A stretch of DNA of 52,156 bases from an uncultured Erysipelotrichaceae bacterium. Lineage in GTDB: Bacteria; Bacillota_I; Bacilli_A; RF39; UBA660. Positions 8,609-17,531 of this stretch are shown one piece after another; positions within the stretch are counted from its first letter, which is position 1; every line of letters starts with the position of its first letter. The stretch lies in assembly GCA_902764545.1 (NCBI GenBank), contig CACWWC010000015.1, forward strand, positions 1 through 52,156, written 5' to 3'. Below the pieces are notes generated by a model. It was given only the letters and a program-made list of their open reading frames with translations. It searched no databases and was not told the DNA's origin. The translations under genes were made by a program, and so were the position numbers.

Positions 8609-9768
8609 TGAAAAAAAGTATAAACATATTTGTAATCTTATTAATTATAATTGCTTTTCCCAAAAAAGTTTTTGCAACTACTCTTCAAGAATATGAAGAT
8701 CAACTTAATAAATATCAAAATGAATTAAATGATAAAAACAATCAAATTGCAACAAGCAAAAAAGAACTTGAAGAGGTCCAAAAGAAGATAACAGAAACAG
8801 AAAAGCAAATTAAAGATACAGAATCCGAAATAGAAAGATTAGAAGAAGAGATTAAAAAAAATAATGAAGAGATAGAAAATAAAAAAGAAGAATCAAAAAG
8901 AATAATTGAAAATTATCAAATATCAAATGGAGAAAATATCTACTTAGAATATGCCTTTGGAGCAACAGATATTACAGACATGATATATAGATTATCTATT
9001 GTAGAACAACTAACAGAATACAATGATAAAATAATGAAAGAACTAAAAGAATTGGTAAAAAGTAATAAGGAAAAACAAAAATCACTAGAAGCTAAAAAAG
9101 TTGAATTAAATAAACTCCAAGAAGAGATGAGAGCTCAAGCAAAGAAAGTGCAAGGAAATATTACAAGCATGGAAGGACTTGTGCCAAATATAAAAGGTCA
9201 ATTATCATACTATCAAGAAAGAGTTTCATATTATAAAAGAATAGGATGTAAACCCACTGATACAATAGGTATTGACTGTGATAAGCCAAAAATAGTATCT
9301 GGTGGTGGAGGTGGAGGAAGCATTGCCGGGGCCAACGGCTTTGTATCCCCATTAAATAGTTACAGATATATCTCGACAGGCTATTACTGGAATGGAGGCA
9401 GCGGACACAAAGGACTAGATTACGCTGAAGGATGTGGAACACCTGTTCATGCAGTAGCTGCCGGAAGAGTCTATTACGTAGGTAGTGGAAAAGATATATA
9501 TGGAGCGAAAATGGTACTTATAGTTCATAATTATAATGGAAGATTAGTTTTTTCTCAGTATGCTCACCTTTCCGGATATGCAGTTAGCACAAACCAAGAT
9601 GTATATGCAGGCCAAGTTATAGGGTATGTGGGCTCTACAGGATGGTCAACAGGATGCCATCTACACTTAGAAATGTCTAATGATGTTGGTTGGGACTATA
9701 ATAGACCTGGAAACTATTGGACCTATGTAAAATATATTACAAATCCATACAATTATGTTCCAAGATAA
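8605..9768 (+). CDS. secreted M23 (LytM) peptidase with long coiled coil, probable FtsEX-activated hydrolase
   Basis: A signal peptide (about 1-24, ending VFA) exports the protein. Residues about 25-195 form a charged heptad-rich coiled coil. A glycine linker (near 234-240) leads to an M23 domain. The zinc ligands look complete: GHKGLD (about 266-271) for the HxxxD motif and CHLHLE (about 350) for HxH. The layout resembles EnvC, and its operon position resembles that of PcsB/CwlO-type partners of FtsEX, but unlike EnvC the catalytic residues are kept. It probably cuts peptide cross-links when FtsEX opens the coiled coil. The start overlaps the ftsX stop. Confidence 0.9.
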   Translation: MMKKSINIFVILLIIIAFPKKVFATTLQEYEDQLNKYQNELNDKNNQIATSKKELEEVQKKITETEKQIKDTESEIERLEEEIKKNNEEIENKKEESKRIIENYQISNGENIYLEYAFGATDITDMIYRLSIVEQLTEYNDKIMKELKELVKSNKEKQKSLEAKKVELNKLQEEMRAQAKKVQGNITSMEGLVPNIKGQLSYYQERVSYYKRIGCKPTDTIGIDCDKPKIVSGGGGGGSIAGANGFVSPLNSYRYISTGYYWNGGSGHKGLDYAEGCGTPVHAVAAGRVYYVGSGKDIYGAKMVLIVHNYNGRLVFSQYAHLSGYAVSTNQDVYAGQVIGYVGSTGWSTGCHLHLEMSNDVGWDYNRPGNYWTYVKYITNPYNYVPR

Positions 9769-9793
9769 AGAGTCAAAAAAAGACTCTTTTTTT
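9768..9793 (+). terminator. intrinsic terminator after the ftsEX-M23 operon
   Basis: AAGAGTC/GACTCTT with an A-rich seven-base loop is followed by T; the stem begins at the last base of the stop codon. Confidence 0.85.
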
Positions 9794-9810
9794 ATAAATT
9801 ATATAGATTA

Positions 9811-9819
9811 TGTTATAAT
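9811..9819 (+). promoter_or_regulatory. extended -10 promoter of the DUF5684-like gene
   Basis: TGtTATAAT lies 17 bases before the ATG, so the mRNA would start near or within the ribosome binding site AAGGTGAT (9824-9831). Confidence 0.55.
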
Positions 9820-9835
9820 AGATTAAGGTGATATA

Positions 9836-10189
9836 ATGTTAAAAACAATTTTTATTTTATCGGTTATTGCACTATATGTATCTCTTCCCGGATTTTTTAA
9901 CAAAGCAGGATATAATAGTTTTAAAGGGCTAATACCTATATACAATATTTATATACTAATGGATATTATAAAAATCAATCCAATTATATTACTAATTATT
10001 GGAGTAGGTTTAATTGCGCCAATAAGGATATTATTCGCAACTGTGATAACCATTTTTATCCCATTTATTATATCAGATGCATATGATAAAAATATATTAA
10101 TAGGAATACTAACACTTCTAATCCCATTTATTATGTACCCACTAATCGCATATAAAATAGGGGTGTACAGATACAATTTGGAGGATTAA
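9836..10189 (+). CDS. small membrane protein, DUF5684-like
   Basis: The 117-residue product is nearly all hydrophobic, with about four membrane segments. Residues 20-45 carry NKAGYNSFKGLIPIYNIYILMDII, of which KAGYxSxKGLIPIYN is the pattern of DUF5684-type proteins, often found near signal peptidases in Firmicutes. No catalytic residues are evident and the function is unknown. It has its own promoter, and the next gene starts two bases after its stop, so the two are cotranscribed. Family assignment is from motif memory only. Confidence 0.65.
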   Translation: MLKTIFILSVIALYVSLPGFFNKAGYNSFKGLIPIYNIYILMDIIKINPIILLIIGVGLIAPIRILFATVITIFIPFIISDAYDKNILIGILTLLIPFIMYPLIAYKIGVYRYNLED

Positions 10190-10190
10190 T

Positions 10191-11072
10191 ATGAAATATT
10201 TTAAAAGACATAAAATATTGTCAGTACTTTTAATGATAATATCACTTTTCACATATTTAAATTATACAATATCCCTTGAAAACATGGATAATAAAAAAAA
10301 TAAATATTATATAAATGATTTATATAAGTCAAAACAAATTATTTATAATAAATATTTATCATCCGAGGAAAAGAAAGCATATAATAAACTATTACACAAT
10401 ATAAAGAAACGAAAGAAAAGCTTTACTGTTGATGTAAGTGAATATGAAAATAGTAGTTCAGAAGATACAGCAGGCTACTTTAACACTGCAGTTGATGCAA
10501 TAACAGTAGATCATCCTGAATTATTGCAATTGGGCTATATATCTACATCATCTAATAATACAAAAATAAAAATATTTATTCACTATTCAACGAATAATCC
10601 GATTTTTGAAGAAATAAACATTCTACATATAAAAAAGATATTAATAGATATAAAAAATAAAACAAAAAGAATGAATGACAAAGAAAAAATAGAATACATA
10701 TATAACTGGATAGGAAATAATTATAAATATGATGATTTATTTACTTATCAAGCCAAAAATCAATCCATTTACAATGTATTTATAAAGAAAAAAGCAGTAT
10801 GTGCTGGTTTTTCAAAGGCAAGCCAAATTATATTTCAAACAATTGGAATAGAATCTATGAATGTTTTAGGAGAAACATCTGATGCACATATGTGGAATAT
10901 AGTTAAATACCAAGGAAAATACTACTATTTTGATTCCACAGTCGCAACAAGTCTAAAAAAATCCTCACCATATTACTACAATGGCTTAAAGCAAACGGAA
11001 ATGAACGATTACAAAGTTACTCACCAAGAATGGTATCCAAAAATTGAAACAAAAAATAAAATATATAATTAA
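10191..11072 (+). CDS. membrane-anchored transglutaminase-like protein
   Basis: An N-terminal hydrophobic segment (about 10-28) anchors or exports the product (293 residues). The C-terminal half has the transglutaminase-like catalytic triad in order: Cys in AVCAGFSKA (about 204), His in DAHMWN (about 232) and Asp in YYFDST (about 247). In bacteria this fold includes cysteine proteases and peptidoglycan-associated enzymes, and true cross-linking activity is rare. TTTGGAGG gives a good ribosome binding site. The exact substrate is unknown. Confidence 0.82.
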   Translation: MKYFKRHKILSVLLMIISLFTYLNYTISLENMDNKKNKYYINDLYKSKQIIYNKYLSSEEKKAYNKLLHNIKKRKKSFTVDVSEYENSSSEDTAGYFNTAVDAITVDHPELLQLGYISTSSNNTKIKIFIHYSTNNPIFEEINILHIKKILIDIKNKTKRMNDKEKIEYIYNWIGNNYKYDDLFTYQAKNQSIYNVFIKKKAVCAGFSKASQIIFQTIGIESMNVLGETSDAHMWNIVKYQGKYYYFDSTVATSLKKSSPYYYNGLKQTEMNDYKVTHQEWYPKIETKNKIYN

Positions 11073-11075
11073 AAT

Positions 11076-11100
11076 ATATCTTTTTTTAAGATATTTTTTT
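11076..11100 (+). terminator. probable intrinsic terminator
   Basis: ATATCTT/AAGATAT with a T5 loop is followed by six T. The stem is AT-rich and therefore weak. Confidence 0.55.
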
Positions 11101-11178
11101 GTTAAATTAATTACTAATAATTTGACTAAAATAATTATTTGTGTATACTATTATAAAAAAATTAAAAAGGAGCAAATT

Positions 11179-12405
11179 ATGAATTTTTATAGTGTTCCAG
11201 AAGGCAAAGGACAAAAAGTGTACATTGATTCTAGTTGGATTAAGGGTGAAGATGAAGACAGTTGTTTTTTTATTATGTCCCAATATGAAAACTCTCCAGT
11301 AAGAATCGTAAGAAGGCAATTATGTGAATACTTAATTGATCTAGGATATGAAATAATTACTGATAAGAAAAGAGTTTCTGAAGATACATTTTTCTTCAGT
11401 CCACTCATAGATGAGAAAAATATTGATGACTATATTACCAAGAAAAATAAATTAATCGAAGAATCATTATTAAAAGAAAATATTACTTCTCCCACAACAA
11501 TATCTATTCCAGAAGATAATTTCCCTGTAATAAATAAATTCCCAATTGTATTAAAAAATATTAATTTAGATGGTGGAGTTGAAAAGTTTATAATAAGAAA
11601 TGCTATGCAGCTAGAAAAAGTAAAAAAAATATATGAAGAAGGACAACAATATGATTATAATTGTATAAAACAAGAACTAATAAACGAATATGGTCCCGGT
11701 GTAGAAGTACATGAAGATGGAACAACCAACGTGGGTTTGATTTACCCCATAGTAGATTATAAAAAGCTATTTCACAAAGATTTTAAAATACAACAATATA
11801 TAGAAACTCCCACTAATTATAATACATCATTAAGAGTGTTAGTTACATCATCAGGAGGGATATTAGTGTCTTCATTAAAATACTCAAAACCATCAACAAA
11901 ATCTACTAGAAAGCCATTTTATCCGATAGAATCACTATTATGTGATGAGACAACACCTTTCTATATAGATACAGAGAGTATAGTATCTAATCAGGCAATA
12001 GGTGGGCAGGGTATACTAATTGGAAAACAAGAATACACAGAAGAGGAAAAAGAAATATTAAAAATGCATGAAATTTCTTTTGATATTCCTCTACAAATAA
12101 AAAATGCTGCCATTTCTTTAGCAAAGAATTGTAGAAAAGAAATTGGAGCAATAACAGGAGTAGACTTTATTTATGATAAAAATCAAAAAAGATGGTATTA
12201 CCTTGAACAACAGGAATACCCAATGTTAATATCCTATGCAGAAAAGTATGGGAAAGAATACAGCCTAGATTTTAAGGACTTTAATAAATACCATAGAATT
12301 GTTGATATTGAAGCTAGACTTAAATCACTAAATGGATACATGAAGAATAAAGAACAAAAAGAAACTGATGTTAAAGATAATCAAAAAATAAACAAAAAAA
12401 AATGA
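11179..12405 (+). CDS. ATP-grasp-like domain protein
   Basis: The 408-residue protein shows an ATP-grasp-like series. FPIVLKNINLDGGVEKF (about 113-129) resembles the nucleotide-binding lysine strand. IQQYIETPTNYNTSLRVLV (about 211-229) resembles the hinge and base-binding region. GAITGVDFIYD...YYLEQQEYPM (about 325-350) resembles the metal-binding end, although the usual E-x-N is E-Q-Q. A lysine-rich tail ends the protein. The ATG at 11179 (AAAGGAG upstream) is chosen over an in-frame start at 11044, which would run through the preceding terminator and encode a basic hydrophobic leader with no homology. Carboxylate-amine ligase activity is possible but unproven. Confidence 0.6.
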   Translation: MNFYSVPEGKGQKVYIDSSWIKGEDEDSCFFIMSQYENSPVRIVRRQLCEYLIDLGYEIITDKKRVSEDTFFFSPLIDEKNIDDYITKKNKLIEESLLKENITSPTTISIPEDNFPVINKFPIVLKNINLDGGVEKFIIRNAMQLEKVKKIYEEGQQYDYNCIKQELINEYGPGVEVHEDGTTNVGLIYPIVDYKKLFHKDFKIQQYIETPTNYNTSLRVLVTSSGGILVSSLKYSKPSTKSTRKPFYPIESLLCDETTPFYIDTESIVSNQAIGGQGILIGKQEYTEEEKEILKMHEISFDIPLQIKNAAISLAKNCRKEIGAITGVDFIYDKNQKRWYYLEQQEYPMLISYAEKYGKEYSLDFKDFNKYHRIVDIEARLKSLNGYMKNKEQKETDVKDNQKINKKK

Positions 12406-12423
12406 CCTATGGTCACTTTTTTT
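12392..12423. terminator. bidirectional terminator shared by two convergent genes
   Basis: TGACC TAT GGTCA (12403-12415) is flanked by a long A-run on the left and T-run on the right, so it works on both strands. The TGA in the left arm is the stop codon of the plus-strand gene, and the complementary TGA in the right arm is the stop of the minus-strand gene. Confidence 0.85.
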
Positions 12424-13984
12424 GATTCCATCGTCTCTTCTTATATTGAAGGGCTAAAGATTGAATTCTCTCATTTTCAGGAAATTGTAAAGCATTATAA
12501 TAATATTTATCAGCAATTGCCTCAGCACCTTTATCTAATAAATATGGAGCAGCAAATATTTCAATCAGGGCAAACTCCTCAGGCATAAGTTTACTTTTAT
12601 TTATCATTTCAATCCTAAATATTTTTCCAGATTTAATACTTGATATGATTTCTTTAAAATAATTGTTAAAGCTCTTACTCATATCATCAAATATTGCAAC
12701 TTCATTTCCTTCAACATACTTCATAAAAATATTTTCAGCTTTTATTTCGGTTTTCCTGTCACTAGGAGAATAATCTAATTGGGATAAAAATCTAGAATAT
12801 TTAGTGCTAAGTAATCTTTTATCCTCCATCATACTAATATAATCTAAGTAAATATAACATTTTTTTCTTAATGCAGTACCTTGGTCTAAATATTTAATGA
12901 AAAAGTTTTTTGCAGCTTTAATATTACATAAAGAATAGTTTAACTCACCTAGTTTAAATAAAAAAATAGGTAGATGCAATTTTTCATATCCATCGAAATA
13001 CACACCGAATGCAGCAGAATAATTTTTTTGAGAAATATACATATCTGCTTTTGTCATATATTCATAAATCATATCAATATTATTATTATAATCTACTTTT
13101 TCTACTATGGTTCTTCTAAGTGCGTTAAGTATTTTGATAAAATCATTCTTAGCTTTATTATCCATTTTATGATTTAACCAGTAATATGCTTCATCATACT
13201 TTTTCTCATTTATTAATATTTTCAACAATTTTATCAAAGCATAAATATTCTTATCATTTGTATTAATAAGATTAATAAGATAGCTCTTTTTATCTTCAAT
13301 TGAATCTAAACTATCTAATTTATCAATGACTTCCTTCTTTTTAATTGCCGGACCATTCTTTTTAATTTCACTAACCTTTTTAACCATTTTAATTAAATAA
13401 CTAACTTCCAAAGGATATTTCTTTTCAACACAAAGCTTTTGTAAACTTTCTAAATCATTAATACAGGAATTATAGTTACAATTATCAAAATTGTTTTCCG
13501 CACTATCATACAATTCTAATATATCAGCAGGACAGTGTACACAATTAATATATTGATTCGTCTTAGAATAGTCATAGATATTATTATTATTTGTTAGAGC
13601 TTTTAATACCTTAAAATAAAATGCCATATTAAAATTAGTTTTAAAACAACTGTCATAAGCCTGTAAATAAGTCAAGGCGTGATCATATTGTTCTAAATTA
13701 ACATACACCCTAAATAAACCATAATATGCCGCCCTTGAATCACTATTTTCATCTCTTGCAATAGCCTCTTCAAAATATCCAATAGCAGAATAATTATTTC
13801 CAGCTAATAACTCGGTTTTTCCCAACAAAATACAAAGTTTATAATTCATAGGAGATATTTGAATTAAATGATATAATTTTTTCTTTAACACCTCAATATC
13901 ATTATCAGAAATAGCTTTTTTTCTAAAAATATTTTTAATTATATTAAGCTCCACCATATAATCTTTTTTTTCAATATCAGTCAT
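12413..13984 (-). CDS. tetratricopeptide-repeat protein
   Basis: The 523-residue protein is built of helical repeats. TPR-like spacing is clearest near the N-terminus (LCILLGKTELLAGNNYSAIGYFEEA, then AAYYGLFRVYVNLEQYDHALTYL, both with the W/G/Y/A/P pattern) and again in the C-terminal half. No signal peptide or membrane helix is visible, so it is probably a cytoplasmic scaffold or regulator. The ATG at 13984 follows GGTGATAAT. A TTG at 13999 is in frame but lies upstream of the ribosome binding site. Function is unknown. The gene is monocistronic and convergent with the ATP-grasp-like gene. Confidence 0.8.
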   Translation of the reverse strand: MTDIEKKDYMVELNIIKNIFRKKAISDNDIEVLKKKLYHLIQISPMNYKLCILLGKTELLAGNNYSAIGYFEEAIARDENSDSRAAYYGLFRVYVNLEQYDHALTYLQAYDSCFKTNFNMAFYFKVLKALTNNNNIYDYSKTNQYINCVHCPADILELYDSAENNFDNCNYNSCINDLESLQKLCVEKKYPLEVSYLIKMVKKVSEIKKNGPAIKKKEVIDKLDSLDSIEDKKSYLINLINTNDKNIYALIKLLKILINEKKYDEAYYWLNHKMDNKAKNDFIKILNALRRTIVEKVDYNNNIDMIYEYMTKADMYISQKNYSAAFGVYFDGYEKLHLPIFLFKLGELNYSLCNIKAAKNFFIKYLDQGTALRKKCYIYLDYISMMEDKRLLSTKYSRFLSQLDYSPSDRKTEIKAENIFMKYVEGNEVAIFDDMSKSFNNYFKEIISSIKSGKIFRIEMINKSKLMPEEFALIEIFAAPYLLDKGAEAIADKYYYNALQFPENERIQSLALQYKKRRWNQKK

Positions 13985-14002
13985 ATTATCACCACGCAAT
14001 AT

Positions 14003-14030
14003 ATTATACTGTTAAAAGTAAATAAATCAA
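14003..14030 (-). promoter_or_regulatory. promoter of the TPR gene
   Basis: On the minus strand TTGATT (14030-14025) and TATAAT (14008-14003) are 16 bases apart. Confidence 0.65.
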
Positions 14031-14111
14031 GAAAAAATACTACATCTTTTTAAAATGTCTAATATAAAATGATATAATAAAATAAAAATTGCTTTTTAAT
14101 TAAAGTTTAAT

Positions 14112-14139
14112 TTGACAATAAATAAAAAAATGATATCAT
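14112..14139 (+). promoter_or_regulatory. promoter of the uvrB operon
   Basis: TTGACA (14112-14117), 16 bases, TATCAT (14134-14139). The leader of about 65 bases holds a small ACTATT/AATAGT hairpin at 14177-14192. I found no GAAC-type LexA/DinR box, so SOS control is not evident. Confidence 0.65.
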
Positions 14140-14209
14140 AAGATGAAATGTTTTATAGAATAATAATTATAAAGAGACTATTATTAAATAGTATCTGAAA
14201 GGAGGAAAA

Positions 14210-16162
14210 ATGTTTAAATTAATTTCAAAATATGAACCAAGCGGTGATCAACCAAAAGCAATAAAAGAACTAGTAAATGGCATAAACGCTGGAAAAAAAG
14301 AGCAAGTATTATTAGGTGCAACAGGAACAGGAAAAACATTCACCATAGCCAATGTTATCAAAGAAGTAAATAAACCAACATTGGTACTAGCACACAATAA
14401 GACGTTGGCCGGACAGCTATATGGTGAACTAAAAGAATTGTTTCCAGAGAATAAAGTAGAGTATTTTGTATCATATTATGATTATTATCAACCAGAAGCA
14501 TATGTTCCTTCAACAGATACTTATATTGAAAAAGATTCATCAATAAATGACGAGATAGATGAATTGCGTCATGCAGCAACTTCAGCCCTTATAAGCAGAA
14601 GAGACGTTATTGTAGTTGCTTCAGTATCATGTATTTATGGAATTGGAGAAGTAGAAGAATATAAAAGTAAGATGTTAACACTTTCTGTAGGTGATCATAT
14701 AGATAGAAATAAAGTATTATCTAAATTAGTAGAAATGCTATATGAAAGAAACGAATTAGATTTTAAAAGAGGTACCTTTAGAGTAAAAGGAGATGTCTTA
14801 GAAATAATTCCTGCCAATCAGAATACACAGGGTTATAGAATAGAATTTTTTGATGATGAGATTGATAGAATAGCAGAAATTGATACATTAACAGGACATA
14901 TCATCGATAGCAAAAAAAACATATCAATATTTCCTGCAAGTCACTTTGTTGTAAGTGATATAAAGTTACAAGAAGCCATTAGAAGAATAAAAATAGAACT
15001 ACAAGAAAGATTAAATGAATTAAGAACTCAAAATAAATTGTTAGCAGCAGAAAGACTCGAACAAAGAACTAATTATGATTTAGAAATGCTTGAGGAAACA
15101 GGATTTTGTTCAGGAATTGAAAACTATTCAGCACCAATGGCTGGAAGAAAGCCAGGTGAAACTCCAACAACTCTTATGGACTTCTTTCCAAAAGATTACT
15201 TATTGGTTGTAGATGAATCACACGTTACATTACCACAAGTAAGAGGAATGTATAATGGAGATAGAGCTAGAAAAATGAATCTTGTAGATTATGGATTTAG
15301 ACTACCAAGTGCCTTAGATAATAGACCTCTAAAATATGATGAATTCGAAAAAAAGATAAATCAGGCTATTTATATATCCGCAACTCCTGGAGAATTAGAA
15401 TTAGAACATACTAATGGAAAATATGTAGAACAAATCATAAGACCTACAGGTCTTCTAGACCCAACTATTGAAGTTAGAAAAACAGAAGGACAAATCGATG
15501 ACCTAGTTGGTGAAATTAATGATAGAATAAAAAAAGATGAAAGAGTATTAATCACAACATTAACAATCAGAATGGCAGAGGAGTTGACAAATTATCTCAA
15601 GGAATTAGATATTAAAGTTGCCTATTTACATAGTGAAGTAAAAACACTTGAAAGAATGCAAATAATTCATGATGTGAGAGCAAAAAAATATGATGTCCTA
15701 GTTGGAATCAACTTATTAAGAGAAGGGTTGGATATTCCCGAAGTATCTCTAATAGCCATATTGGATGCAGATAAAGAAGGTTTCTTAAGAAGTACTAGAA
15801 GTCTTATTCAAACTATAGGAAGATGTGCAAGAAACGCAAATGGCCATGTTATTTTATATGGGGATAAGATTACGGATTCAATGAAAGAAGCAATAGAAGA
15901 AACAACAAGAAGAAGAAAGATTCAAGAAGAATATAACGAACAAAATGGTATTACACCTCAAACAATAATAAAAGAAATAAGAGAAGTAATAACAAATACA
16001 GATGACAAAGGAAATAAAAAAGAAAAGAAGAAAATGACTAAAAAAGAATTAGAACTTGCCATATACAACATAGAAGAAGAAATGAAAGAGGCTGCAAGAA
16101 ATCTAGACTTTGAAAGGGCTATGGAATTAAGAGATATTCTTTTTGAAATGAAGACAAAATAG
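14210..16162 (+). CDS. uvrB: excinuclease ABC subunit B
   Basis: UvrB is the damage-verifying helicase of nucleotide excision repair. It receives the lesion from UvrA and recruits UvrC. Visible features are Walker A GATGTGKT (36-43), the beta-hairpin region [12 protein letters not shown] (about 92-103) that clamps DNA, DESHVT (Walker B region, about 337), helicase motif VI (QTIGRCARN) and a C-terminal UVR domain ([20 protein letters not shown]). Length 650 is normal. AAAGGAGG is a strong ribosome binding site. The downstream radical SAM gene starts two bases after the stop. Confidence 0.97.
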   Translation: MFKLISKYEPSGDQPKAIKELVNGINAGKKEQVLLGATGTGKTFTIANVIKEVNKPTLVLAHNKTLAGQLYGELKELFPENKVEYFVSYYDYYQPEAYVPSTDTYIEKDSSINDEIDELRHAATSALISRRDVIVVASVSCIYGIGEVEEYKSKMLTLSVGDHIDRNKVLSKLVEMLYERNELDFKRGTFRVKGDVLEIIPANQNTQGYRIEFFDDEIDRIAEIDTLTGHIIDSKKNISIFPASHFVVSDIKLQEAIRRIKIELQERLNELRTQNKLLAAERLEQRTNYDLEMLEETGFCSGIENYSAPMAGRKPGETPTTLMDFFPKDYLLVVDESHVTLPQVRGMYNGDRARKMNLVDYGFRLPSALDNRPLKYDEFEKKINQAIYISATPGELELEHTNGKYVEQIIRPTGLLDPTIEVRKTEGQIDDLVGEINDRIKKDERVLITTLTIRMAEELTNYLKELDIKVAYLHSEVKTLERMQIIHDVRAKKYDVLVGINLLREGLDIPEVSLIAILDADKEGFLRSTRSLIQTIGRCARNANGHVILYGDKITDSMKEAIEETTRRRKIQEEYNEQNGITPQTIIKEIREVITNTDDKGNKKEKKKMTKKELELAIYNIEEEMKEAARNLDFERAMELRDILFEMKTK

Positions 16163-16163
16163 T

Positions 16164-16994
16164 ATGAAGAAATATAAAAAGATATATATAGAAATAACAA
16201 ATGTTTGTAACCTAAATTGTTCATTTTGTTCTTCGGTAGAAAGAAAAAGAAAATTTATGAGCACCTCAGAATTTGAGACAATTTTAAAAAAAGTTAATAA
16301 TTACACAGATATAATTTATTTACATGTTAAAGGAGAACCCTTAATTCATCCCCAAATAATTGAAATGATTCAATTAGCAGAAAAATACAAACTAAAAGTA
16401 AATATAACAACGAACGGAGTGCTATTTGAAAAATATTCCAAAGAACTTGGAAAATTCAATAATATAAGCAAAATTAATTTTTCGCTGCACTCAGAAAACA
16501 ATAAACATAACTATCTAGAAAGTATATTTAATAACATAAATCATTTATCAAATAATACAACGATAATATATAGATTATGGACATTAAAAGATGGCAGATT
16601 GGATAAAAAATCAACAAATATTGTTGATAAAATAAAAAAGCACTATAAATTATCCACAGAAGATGTGGAAAAAATCATTAAAGAAAGAAACATTAAAATA
16701 AAATCATCGATTTATGTGGATAAAGACAATTATTTTGAGTGGCCTCATATTAATAAACATAATAGTAGAGGGTATTGCCATGCACTAAAAACACATATTG
16801 CTATCTTAGTAGATGGTACAGTAGTTCCTTGTTGTCTAGACTCAAACGGGATAATTGAATTAGGAAACATTTACAATCAAGAATTAGATGATATAATAAA
16901 AAGTCAGAGATATCAAAACTTAAGGAAGTCATTTCAAGATAGATATCCTACAGAAAGACTTTGTCAATCATGTACATTTAAAGAGAAATTTTAG
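16164..16994 (+). CDS. radical SAM/SPASM domain protein
   Basis: The 276-residue enzyme has the radical SAM CxxxCxxC (C15, C19, C22) that binds the SAM-cleaving [4Fe-4S] cluster. Later barrel motifs follow (GEPLIHP and ITTNGVLF). The C-terminus has a SPASM-type set of cysteines (CHALKT near 206, PCCLD near 223, CQSC near 269) for an auxiliary cluster. Such enzymes often modify peptides, tRNA or cell-wall precursors, but no precursor peptide gene is visible nearby. No good ribosome binding site separates it from uvrB, so it is probably coupled to uvrB translation. Its position inside the uvrB-uvrA operon is unusual. Confidence 0.85.
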   Translation: MKKYKKIYIEITNVCNLNCSFCSSVERKRKFMSTSEFETILKKVNNYTDIIYLHVKGEPLIHPQIIEMIQLAEKYKLKVNITTNGVLFEKYSKELGKFNNISKINFSLHSENNKHNYLESIFNNINHLSNNTTIIYRLWTLKDGRLDKKSTNIVDKIKKHYKLSTEDVEKIIKERNIKIKSSIYVDKDNYFEWPHINKHNSRGYCHALKTHIAILVDGTVVPCCLDSNGIIELGNIYNQELDDIIKSQRYQNLRKSFQDRYPTERLCQSCTFKEKF

Positions 16995-17006
16995 GAGCAG
17001 TAAGAC

Positions 17007-17531
17007 ATGAAGAAAAAAGAAGTAATTGCATATAAAGCATTTTTTGAGGGACTAGTAAATGGAATAGACGGCATATCTTATGAAGTTGGAAAGGAATACG
17101 CAACATCAGATGAATTACAATATATGAAAGGTGGCTTTCATATGTGTGAAAAGCCAGAAGATTGCTTTCGCTTTTTGAAACCTGAAATAACCAAAGTTGA
17201 ACTTACGTTGGTTAAAGGATATGGTAAAATGTATGGCTTTGACGCTGGATATCGAGCTTACGATGATACACTAGGATATATCTATATTTGTGAGAAGATG
17301 AGGATTTTAAAAGTATTTTCAAGAGAAGAAATAATAGAAATGGCATTAAAAATGGATACAACTAGATTAGAAATATTTTTAAGTCTATATCCACTTACAG
17401 AAGAAGAAAAAGAATTATTTAAAAAGGCGTTTAGAAATCAAAGCTCCATATTTGGGCACGAATCAATACCTAAGCTAATTGACAGAACTCAAAAGAAATT
17501 TATAAAAAGAAAGGATGATAATCATGGATAA
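17007..17531 (+). CDS. conserved hypothetical protein, DUF7666-like
   Basis: The 174-residue product starts with VIAYKAFFEGLV...YEVGKEY and GGFHMCEKPEDCFRF. The AYK-x-F, Y-x-V-G-x-x-Y and GFH-x-C-E series resembles the DUF7666 type, often seen in phage and accessory proteins. No enzymatic motif is recognised. The ATG follows TAGGAGCAG. The last 8 bases overlap uvrA, which makes it part of the uvr operon. The family call is from pattern memory, and it could be an unrelated small protein. Confidence 0.55.
   Translation: MKKKEVIAYKAFFEGLVNGIDGISYEVGKEYATSDELQYMKGGFHMCEKPEDCFRFLKPEITKVELTLVKGYGKMYGFDAGYRAYDDTLGYIYICEKMRILKVFSREEIIEMALKMDTTRLEIFLSLYPLTEEEKELFKKAFRNQSSIFGHESIPKLIDRTQKKFIKRKDDNHG

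Noticed and set aside
11044-11178. An N-terminal extension of the ATP-grasp-like protein
   Set aside because: It would read through the terminator at 11076-11100. AAAGGAG and the ATG at 11179 give a clean start.
14030-14209. A LexA/DinR box before uvrB
   Set aside because: No GAAC-N4-GTTC-type palindrome was found in the promoter region.
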